From contig CBDCXQ010000001.1 of NCBI GenBank assembly GCA_965223835.1, forward strand, positions 4,402,001 to 4,466,000: DNA of 64,000 nucleotides, written 5' to 3'. Origin of the DNA: CAVYXZ01 sp965223835. Lineage in GTDB: Bacteria; Chloroflexota; Anaerolineae; Aggregatilineales; Phototrophicaceae. A program made the position numbers and the translations under genes. Below, in pieces: positions 57,692 through 64,000 of the stretch. Position 1 is the first letter of the stretch. Every line of letters begins with the position of its first letter. The notes beneath the pieces were generated by a model. The model was not told where the DNA came from. It did not search any database and was given only the letters and a program-made list of their open reading frames with translations.

Positions 57692-60600
57692 ATGGTGACC
57701 ATTGCACAACCAATTGAACTATTGCTGGTAAGCGCCGACAGCGCCAGCCTGGTTGAGTTACTTAACCCGGAAGCATATCACATTGCGACGGTCGATGAAG
57801 CCGGCAAAGCAATGGAGACGCTGGGCGATGCTGAATTCGATCTGGTTGTGCTCAACGACCAGATTTTTGATGATGGTATTTTCGAGGCTGTGCGCGAGAT
57901 TCGGCGCCGCCGCCCGCTGACCCCGGTGCTGGTACACCTGCACGAACAGGCCACCGCGACCTATCAGCTTGAATTGATGGAAGCCGGGGCCACTGATTTT
58001 ATCAGTGAGGATACGTCGCCCGAAGAATTGCAGCGGCGTTTCCGGTTGGTGCTGCAACAACGCCGTCAAAACCGGGCGCTGGCCCGCCGCAATAGCAATC
58101 TCCAGGCCCTGACGACCCTGGCCCGCCGCCTGCATACGGCCACTGACCCGGAAACACTCATCGCTGAAACCATTGATCTCGCCTGTCGCACCTTCCGCCT
58201 CTATGGCATGGCTATTGTGATGCGTGATGGTGATTTGTTGCAAGTATATGCCGGGCGCGAAGGCACCCAGCCGGATACGCTGCAAGCTACCGTAATCCGT
58301 GCCCAGCAATATGACCCGTTCCGTCGGGTGATTGATAGTGGTTTTGTCCAAACATTTATCAACATTAAGAGCGATTCATTTTTTACACCTATTCCGGCTT
58401 TACCCGAAGTTGAATCAGCGGTGGTCGTGCCGCTCAGTTACCCGGACTACACCTTTGGTGCGCTGGCCGTGTTTGGCGAGCTAGCAAACCCACTCAATTT
58501 TGATGATTTGATTATTTACGAACTTTTTGCCGCGCAATATACCACTGCGCTGCAAAACGCTGAACTATATGCCGAGCAGGAACGGCGCGTTCAGACCAGT
58601 TCACATTTGTTACGGGCCTGGCAGCGATTCATTGGCCTGAATAATGCTGAAGACATCGCCCGAAATCTGCGCGAACTGGTTGAAGATATTCCGGTCGTCA
58701 GTCATTGCCTCGTGTGGTTGTATGCCGACGACACCGACGAGCAGGTTATCATTGACGCACACAATCCCCAGGTCATCACCATCTTTCGCGACCTCCATGA
58801 AAAGGGCATCACCGACCAACTTTACGAAGATCTGGATGACCAATTGCATGTGACACTGCGGTTGGGAAGAGGGCAAAACAATCCACTGGGGCCGCTGTTC
58901 CGGGCGCTACAAGGTCAGGAATTGATGCTTTTTCCCATAACTGATGCAGCGCGGGTGGCCGGGGGGGTGATCGCCAGCCCCCAGGGAACCCGACAATTCG
59001 GCCTTGAAGATGTCAACCTGCTTAAGAGTCTGGCGCATGCTGCCGGGCAGGCTCTGGTACGGAATGTACTGGTCGCGGTAATGGGAGAAAAAGGCGGGCG
59101 ACTTGAAGCCATTTTGCGCAGTATTTATGAAGGCATCTTTTTTGTGGATAATCTCGGTCAGGTGGCCTTTTGCAACCCACAATTTACCGAGCTGACCAAT
59201 GTCCTGCCGCGCGATGTGCTGTCGCAATCGGCAGATAATTTGCTTGATCGACTGGCACAAGAAGCCAATGAACCAGAGCAATCGCGCCAGCAACTCCAGG
59301 AGGCATTGATGGCCCTGCAAAATGGGGCCGATGATAGCGACAAAATCCGCATCCTGGAATTATGCCTGGCCGACCCAGAACGCGAGATTCATGTTGAGTT
59401 TTCCGAGATCATTGGCACCCTCAACAATGAATATTTGGGCTGGATTGGCATTGTGCGGGATAAACCGCCGCTGAAGACGCTGTTCAGCACCCAGATGTCC
59501 TGGCTGGACCTGATGACTGAGCAAATTCGGGTCCCGCATGCCGAATTGCGCGGTCTCGTTTCGACCATGCTGGAAAATAATACCCGCCTCAATAACCGCG
59601 AACGTTACCGGTTTATGCGGCAGATCGAGCGCAATGTCGAAAATGTCGGCAATTTGTGGGAAAACTTCCTCGATATGTACAACCTGGAAGTCACTGGTCT
59701 GGTGCTGGAACGCGAGGAAAGCGACGTCTACGAGATTGTTGAGCGTGTATTGGATGATCGCCTCTTTAGCGATGTGAAGCGCCAGATTCGGGTGGAAGCG
59801 CCCGCCCGTTTGCCCGTTGTCAAGGTTGATGAATACCGCATCGAGCGTGTCATCAGCAGCGTGCTGCAAAATGCATTGAATTACTCACCCAAAGGGGCAC
59901 CGGTCAACCTCAAGCTGGAAGATCATGAAGCCGAAGTTCGCATTGTCATTCAAGATCAAGGCATGGGCATTTCCGCCAACATGGTTGAGCAGATTTTTGA
60001 CCCCTTTAATCGCTCAGAGGATGAAGAAGTTGCCGATGGCATGGGGTTGGGCCTGTATATCAGCCGGGAACTGGTCCAAAAACATGGTGGCAGAATCTGG
60101 GCAGACAGCACGATTGGCAAAGGGACGACCATAACGATCGCGCTGCCGACCGTGAATGGTGATGGCGTGGTCGCGCCGCCCCCTACCCGTCCGCAATTCA
60201 CGCAAACGGCTGAACCAGAGCCAACCGCATCACCAGCCCGCGTGTCGGTCCCGCGTCAAACCGGCTACAGTGTGCAAAAACGCCAACCCAAAACGATCAT
60301 GATCGTGGAAGGCAAGTCGCAGCTTGTTGGCTTCCTGCGCGACAAACTCGAAGCTCAGGATTATGAACTTTTGATTTACGAATCCGGTGAAGACGCGCTG
60401 GCCGATGTCAAAGCGATCCGCCTGGATCTCATTGTGCTAGATGTCAATTTATCTGATGCCAACAGCCTGGATATTTGCGAACGGATGCGCAAACGCACCG
60501 AAGTGCCGATTATCATGCTGGCTGATGAGGCCTCCGAGGCGGAGGAAATCCGCGCCTTGAAGCAGTTCGGGGCCGATGCCTTCATCACGAATCCTATCAG

Positions 60601-60973
60601 CGAAGAACAGTTGATGGCCCGCGTTGATGTCATTCTGAAGCGAATGCTGCTCATTCAAGACGTGACCCGTGAGCCGCTGGACCTCGGCGACCTCTACATT
60701 GATTTTGGGCGGCGTGAGGTTTTCCTGCTCAACAAACCGATTGAACTCACGCGCATTGAGTACGATTTATTGCATACACTGGCGGTAAATGAGAATCAGG
60801 TGCTGACGCACAAGCAATTGCTCGACAAAGTGTGGGGGCCGGAATATCAGGCGGAGACACAATACCTGTGGGTAAATGTCAGCAGGTTGCGTAAGAAGCT
60901 GGAACCCACCGCCGATAGCCCGCGTTACATTCATACGCAGCAGGGCGTGGGTTACGTCTTCCGCAGGCCATAA
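57692..60973 (+). CDS. Hybrid sensor kinase fused to OmpR-type DNA-binding output
   Basis: 1093 residues from the ATG at 57692 (GAGGG upstream). Order: receiver-like (1-125), GAF (about 145-295), second GAF-like (300-455), PAS (468-590), HisKA-like (600-680), HATPase (710-825; VLQNALNYSPKG, DQGMGISANM, GMGLGLYISRELVQKHGG), receiver (867-985) and OmpR/PhoB winged helix (994-1090; YDLLHTLAVNENQVLTHKQL, VNVSRLRKKLEP). No membrane helices. Phosphotransfer residues look altered: first receiver VVLND in place of VVLD; H-box VPHAELRG with Ala where His precedes ELR; second receiver keeps LDVNLSD but has EG for DD and Asn for the Lys. Probably a cytoplasmic one-piece regulator. Confidence 0.85.
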   Translation: MVTIAQPIELLLVSADSASLVELLNPEAYHIATVDEAGKAMETLGDAEFDLVVLNDQIFDDGIFEAVREIRRRRPLTPVLVHLHEQATATYQLELMEAGATDFISEDTSPEELQRRFRLVLQQRRQNRALARRNSNLQALTTLARRLHTATDPETLIAETIDLACRTFRLYGMAIVMRDGDLLQVYAGREGTQPDTLQATVIRAQQYDPFRRVIDSGFVQTFINIKSDSFFTPIPALPEVESAVVVPLSYPDYTFGALAVFGELANPLNFDDLIIYELFAAQYTTALQNAELYAEQERRVQTSSHLLRAWQRFIGLNNAEDIARNLRELVEDIPVVSHCLVWLYADDTDEQVIIDAHNPQVITIFRDLHEKGITDQLYEDLDDQLHVTLRLGRGQNNPLGPLFRALQGQELMLFPITDAARVAGGVIASPQGTRQFGLEDVNLLKSLAHAAGQALVRNVLVAVMGEKGGRLEAILRSIYEGIFFVDNLGQVAFCNPQFTELTNVLPRDVLSQSADNLLDRLAQEANEPEQSRQQLQEALMALQNGADDSDKIRILELCLADPEREIHVEFSEIIGTLNNEYLGWIGIVRDKPPLKTLFSTQMSWLDLMTEQIRVPHAELRGLVSTMLENNTRLNNRERYRFMRQIERNVENVGNLWENFLDMYNLEVTGLVLEREESDVYEIVERVLDDRLFSDVKRQIRVEAPARLPVVKVDEYRIERVISSVLQNALNYSPKGAPVNLKLEDHEAEVRIVIQDQGMGISANMVEQIFDPFNRSEDEEVADGMGLGLYISRELVQKHGGRIWADSTIGKGTTITIALPTVNGDGVVAPPPTRPQFTQTAEPEPTASPARVSVPRQTGYSVQKRQPKTIMIVEGKSQLVGFLRDKLEAQDYELLIYESGEDALADVKAIRLDLIVLDVNLSDANSLDICERMRKRTEVPIIMLADEASEAEEIRALKQFGADAFITNPISEEQLMARVDVILKRMLLIQDVTREPLDLGDLYIDFGRREVFLLNKPIELTRIEYDLLHTLAVNENQVLTHKQLLDKVWGPEYQAETQYLWVNVSRLRKKLEPTADSPRYIHTQQGVGYVFRRP

Positions 60974-61012
60974 GTCAGGCCAGAATCTGTCATTAATCTG
61001 AGGCTAAAACCG

Positions 61013-61606
61013 ATGGAGATGACGGCTATCCAATCGGCTGTGTACGCACTTGTTCAGCGCTTTGTGCAACGCCAAACAATTGTTTTAGACGCGCTTCGGG
61101 ACTTGCGTCCAGATTTAATTATGCGTGTTGAAAATAGAGACAACGCCGAATTCTGGGAGCGGTGGACACAAGAAACATGGTTAGCGTTTGTTAAGGAACA
61201 TGTTCGGAGATCGACTGGTGAGTGGGGCGAAAATAACGAATGGGAATATTTCTTGCATGGTCCTGGTTGCCGTTTAACGCATAAGATCACCAAAGAACGT
61301 CTTGAATGGGATTTAGGCTCGCTGCGACGCTTTGATAAGAACTGGTTCCTAAATTATCTACTATCTTTACTCGATCAGAATACCAATGATGAAGCGCTGG
61401 CAACCATCCGCGCATGGTATGAAAGTCAAGAAATAGTAAATCCCAGGAACGAACCGTCATATTACCTCTGGCGTGAGGCTATTTTGCCTATCCTGGAACA
61501 GTTACAGGAAATGAGGCTGCTTTCTCAACAGGGGGAAGTCGGCTATGTATTACTTCCAGAAAATCGCAATCCTGACCAAATCAGAGACGCATTCAGCAAT
61601 AGCTGA
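61013..61606 (+). CDS. Hypothetical soluble protein
   Basis: 197 residues, no signal peptide or membrane helix. The sequence is rich in Trp, Arg and Glu (NAEFWERWTQETWLAFVKEH; WGENNEWEYFLHGPGCRLTH; EWDLGSLRRFDKNWFLNYLL). I do not recognise a family. A second ATG two codons downstream (61019) is equally likely as start. It lies 39 bp after the hybrid sensor gene and 11 bp before an alpha/beta hydrolase gene, so could be read from the same transcript. Somewhat AT-richer than its neighbours. Confidence 0.65.
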   Translation: MEMTAIQSAVYALVQRFVQRQTIVLDALRDLRPDLIMRVENRDNAEFWERWTQETWLAFVKEHVRRSTGEWGENNEWEYFLHGPGCRLTHKITKERLEWDLGSLRRFDKNWFLNYLLSLLDQNTNDEALATIRAWYESQEIVNPRNEPSYYLWREAILPILEQLQEMRLLSQQGEVGYVLLPENRNPDQIRDAFSNS

Positions 61607-61617
61607 TTGCTCATCGG

Positions 61618-62520
61618 ATGACCGAAAAAACGCGCAAACAGCGTATCCTCTACATCCTGCGATTATTCGCCGCTGCCCTCATTTTTCTGCTGACATTTCT
61701 GCCGTTTCTGGCGGGTTTTGCGACCACCTGGGCTGTCACGCATACGCCCTGTGCACCGGGTGTGTCACCGACTGAATTCGGCATGGACGATTTCGAAGCA
61801 GTGACCTTTCGCTCGGAGACGCTGGGCGGTGATGTACGGGGATATTTTGTGCGCGGGACCAACGGCGTCACGATCATTATCCCCCCGGCTTTGGGCAGTG
61901 GAGCCGGGGCGTGGATGCAAGAATATGTTGTGCTCAATCAGCACGGTTACAACCTCTTTAGTTACGACGCCCGCAACTGCCTCGGCCATGTCAATTCACT
62001 GGGGTATCGGGAAGCAACTGAGGTACGCGATGTGCTGGATTATCTGGCAACTCGCCCGGATGTGGAGCGAGAACGTATAGGCATCTTTGGTTTTTCGGCT
62101 GGTGGTGCTGCCAGTGTCATGGCGGCTGCGCGTTATGCTGAAATCAAAGCGGTAATCGCGATGGGGGGCTATCATGATTTTGCCGCCAATCTGGTTGAAC
62201 TTTCTGGCGACGAGTGGTTTGCACCGTTGTATACACTGGGGGCCAGAATCGGCTATCGGTTGGCGACTGGACTGGATGTCACGGTGCTCAAACCAGTAGC
62301 GGTGATTGATGACATCACGCCGCGCCCCTTACTATTGATATATGGCACACACGAACCAGCATTGCCCGGCGCCTACCTGCAATTGGCTGCCGCTGGTGAT
62401 AATGCCGACCTATTAGTGATCGAAGGTGGTACGCATGGCGCATACTATGTGCATGCCCCGGCGGCATTTACTGAGCGGGTGATTGGCTTTCTGGATGCGG
62501 CATTTGGTGTCACCCGTTAA
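61618..62520 (+). CDS. Membrane-anchored alpha/beta hydrolase
   Basis: 300 residues. An N-terminal helix (FAAALIFLLTFLPFLAGFAT, about 18-37) anchors the protein, with the enzyme outside. Hydrolase features: GVTIIIPPALGSGAGAW, YDARNCLGH, nucleophile Ser in IGIFGFSAGGAASVMAA (about 160), Asp-type strand RPLLLIYGTHEPALPG and His in VIEGGTHGAYY. Related to the dienelactone-hydrolase/serine-aminopeptidase group. Its stop codon overlaps that of the convergent FHA gene (62517-62520). Confidence 0.85.
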   Translation: MTEKTRKQRILYILRLFAAALIFLLTFLPFLAGFATTWAVTHTPCAPGVSPTEFGMDDFEAVTFRSETLGGDVRGYFVRGTNGVTIIIPPALGSGAGAWMQEYVVLNQHGYNLFSYDARNCLGHVNSLGYREATEVRDVLDYLATRPDVERERIGIFGFSAGGAASVMAAARYAEIKAVIAMGGYHDFAANLVELSGDEWFAPLYTLGARIGYRLATGLDVTVLKPVAVIDDITPRPLLLIYGTHEPALPGAYLQLAAAGDNADLLVIEGGTHGAYYVHAPAAFTERVIGFLDAAFGVTR

Positions 62521-63596
62521 TTGGTTAGCGGACTGGAACCAGTGGTAACATGCAGCGGACTAAAAGCCAACACATGCAGGTGCTTGAGCATTTTCTCGAC
62601 ATGTACCCGGCTATCATCGCCAGGCGATTCAGGAGCGATTTCGCGGAGGAAGGTGAAGGCCAATGACATCTCTGATTCTTGCAGTTCGCGGCCCAGGTCA
62701 CGCGCGGTTGCTTCATCGGTTGAGCCAGTTTCTTCTTGTGAGTTCTCCAACAATACGGCGGTTTTTTTATCAAGCGCCCGTTTCATGCTCAGAAATTGAT
62801 TGATCTTGGTGACGTTTTCTTTACGCCAGTGCTTCACATGCCCCTTCGCCAGCTTGAGCGCATCGCGTGCGCCCGTGATCTGGACGCTGATAAGCGTTTG
62901 CCCATCCATTGAAATGCCACCAATTTCGATAGCAGCAGGCTTGCGTTGCTGAACTTCATCACAAATCATCTGAATTTCGGCCAACGCCATCAAGTAAGGG
63001 CTAATACGAGTCGCGAGATATTGAGGGGTTAACTTATTAGTCGAACTGCGGAAATTGATACGTTCTTCCACTGAACGCAACGCTTCTGCGGAATCGAGGT
63101 ATAAGCGCAACACGAGTTGGCCCAGTTGAATCATATCACCATTGCGTAAGCCCTGACGTTTACCACCGGGCAATCGCTGCTGGTTTATCCAGGTCCCATT
63201 GGTGCTATTAAGGTCTTCCAACAAGTAAACATCATCCATCCGCTGAATCCGCGCATGGCGGCGCGAAACCCCCAGCGATGCCGCATTAAAGGGCGTGAGG
63301 TCAACACTGGGGTGCTGATTGCCAGGATCATAGCGTCCCAGAATAATGTCATCGCCAGCGATTAAAACCGGCTCATCGTGACCTCGAACCACCAGTGCCA
63401 GATCAGCACCACGCAAGTCCGGTACTTCAACTGCCGGTTGTGCAACCGTCGTCGCATCAACTGGCTTCTCAGGCACAGGTTCTGTTGGGCCGTGTTTCTC
63501 CGGCTCTGGCAACAACAAAACCAGCGATTGCCCACAAAACTTACAGACAGTAATGGTATCTTCGTTGATGGTTTTGCAAACATTACAAATGTTCAT
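62517..63596 (-). CDS. Zinc-ribbon and FHA-domain protein
   Basis: 359 residues. An N-terminal zinc ribbon with C4, C7, C18 and C21 (NICNVCKTINEDTITVCKFC) is followed by a linker and a forkhead-associated domain (about 75-170): DIILGRYDP, GVSRRHARIQRMDDVYLLED, LNSTNGTWINQQRLPGGKRQ, GLRNGDMIQLGQ. FHA domains bind phosphothreonine peptides. The C-terminal part (170-359) is helical and unclassified. It implies Ser/Thr kinase signalling in the organism, though no kinase is in the window. Convergent overlap with the hydrolase gene. Confidence 0.9.
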   Translation of the reverse strand: MNICNVCKTINEDTITVCKFCGQSLVLLLPEPEKHGPTEPVPEKPVDATTVAQPAVEVPDLRGADLALVVRGHDEPVLIAGDDIILGRYDPGNQHPSVDLTPFNAASLGVSRRHARIQRMDDVYLLEDLNSTNGTWINQQRLPGGKRQGLRNGDMIQLGQLVLRLYLDSAEALRSVEERINFRSSTNKLTPQYLATRISPYLMALAEIQMICDEVQQRKPAAIEIGGISMDGQTLISVQITGARDALKLAKGHVKHWRKENVTKINQFLSMKRALDKKTAVLLENSQEETGSTDEATARDLGRELQESEMSLAFTFLREIAPESPGDDSRVHVEKMLKHLHVLAFSPLHVTTGSSPLTN

Positions 63597-63874
63597 AAAT
63601 TTAACTATACCCGCAGTAACCCTAATTGTAGCCCCAATTGCCTGACATTATTGTAACGGAAATCTTTATTGAAATTCAAGGGAGCGATTGGACGCGGACA
63701 CTAAAAGTCGGCAAATTCGCCGGCCTGATTTTTTTGGTTATTATGGACAAATCGTGAGTTAATTGGCAAAACTATACGAAAGCGTGTTAATATTTTGCGG
63801 TAATCCTCCGATGAATTTCGGTGAATGGGCTGTAAAATTAAACCTTCATTAGATTACTGTTGTTTGGAGTTTTT

Positions 63875-64000
63875 ATGGAATCACAAGCGTTAAGCGATGC
63901 CGAGCTTGTTACTCGGTTGCAAGGTGGTGATCTGGATGCACTGGGCCATTTATTTGATCGTTATTATGCCCAGATATTTCGGACTGCGGTTGCCATTACC
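63875..64000 (+). CDS. ECF RNA polymerase sigma factor, N-terminal part
   Basis: Starts at ATG 63875 with GGAG six bases upstream and runs off the right edge after 42 codons: MESQALSDAELVTRLQGGDL, DALGHLFDRYYAQIFRTAVA. The D-x-E-L-V-x-x-x-Q-x-G-D-x-x-A-L-x-x-L-F-x-x-Y pattern is region 2.1 of extracytoplasmic-function sigma factors. An anti-sigma partner would be expected beyond the window. The 278 bp before it contain no other gene. Confidence 0.88.
   Translation, partial: MESQALSDAELVTRLQGGDLDALGHLFDRYYAQIFRTAVAIT

Overview
The window looks like chromosome of an environmental bacterium, most likely a Chloroflexota (Anaerolineae-like) lineage. This is inferred from family content: cohesin/dockerin secreted proteins, a MoxR-DUF58-DUF4129 set, a DUF692-type TIM barrel, FHA/zinc-ribbon and WD40 proteins, and frequent GTG/TTG starts. 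It has not been tested by phylogeny. Genes are dense, moderately GC-rich, and often overlap by 4-26 bp. Several AT-richer genes stand out as probable acquisitions (15728-18484, 28654-29810, 40267-41601).

Layout. 1-4514: end of a Gfo/Idh/MocA gene, then a secreted cohesin/dockerin cluster. 4692-6591: a carbon-nitrogen hydrolase between two genes broken by single-base deletions. 6584-10298: a D-aminoacylase fused to a HEAT-like domain, an SH3-like exported protein and an Lgt-like membrane protein. 10478-15433: SPFH protein, DnaJ-like protein, HtrA protease and two tandem GNAT acetyltransferases. 15445-18794: a DUF692 TIM-barrel gene cut in two by two secreted alpha/beta hydrolases, with a serine-recombinase scrap at one edge. 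18841-24204: an SDR, a regulator-SRPBCC-VOC-BtrH-like operon and a 3-hydroxyisobutyrate-dehydrogenase-like enzyme. 24400-29932: MoxR/DUF58/DUF4129 operon followed by a PD40 propeller gene flanked by a ~110 bp direct repeat. 30015-33130: DUF2182/DUF1326 pair and arsR-arsM with two matching operators. 33177-37394: epimerase, methyltransferase, flippase and LRR protein. 37416-45867: sulfatase, OYE-type oxidoreductase, SDR, GH88, M20 peptidase and GntR regulator (probably polysaccharide catabolism), interrupted by an ApeA-like HEPN anti-phage gene between inverted repeats. 46020-54169: Uma2 nuclease, PPC-domain protein, a PaxB/Pyr4-family membrane protein, nucleotidyltransferase, a WD40 giant, a receiver-DUF309 protein and a lectin-like protein. 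54336-55392: tRNA-Leu(UAA), a promoter-hairpin-terminator unit that looks like a small RNA gene, and an HNH endonuclease. 55453-64000: UbiA prenyltransferase with an MFS transporter, a very large hybrid sensor with a DNA-binding output, alpha/beta hydrolase, FHA protein and the start of an ECF sigma factor.

Most striking points: (i) the candidate structured small RNA before the HNH gene; (ii) three places where an inserted gene or domain is flanked by split or duplicated remnants of the target gene; (iii) a single-polypeptide sensor/DNA-binding protein whose phosphorylation residues all look degenerate; (iv) a bacterial relative of fungal transmembrane terpene cyclases; (v) ApeA bracketed by inverted repeats. 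Three single-base frameshifts at runs or doublets within 2 kb suggest local sequence error as well as possible gene decay.
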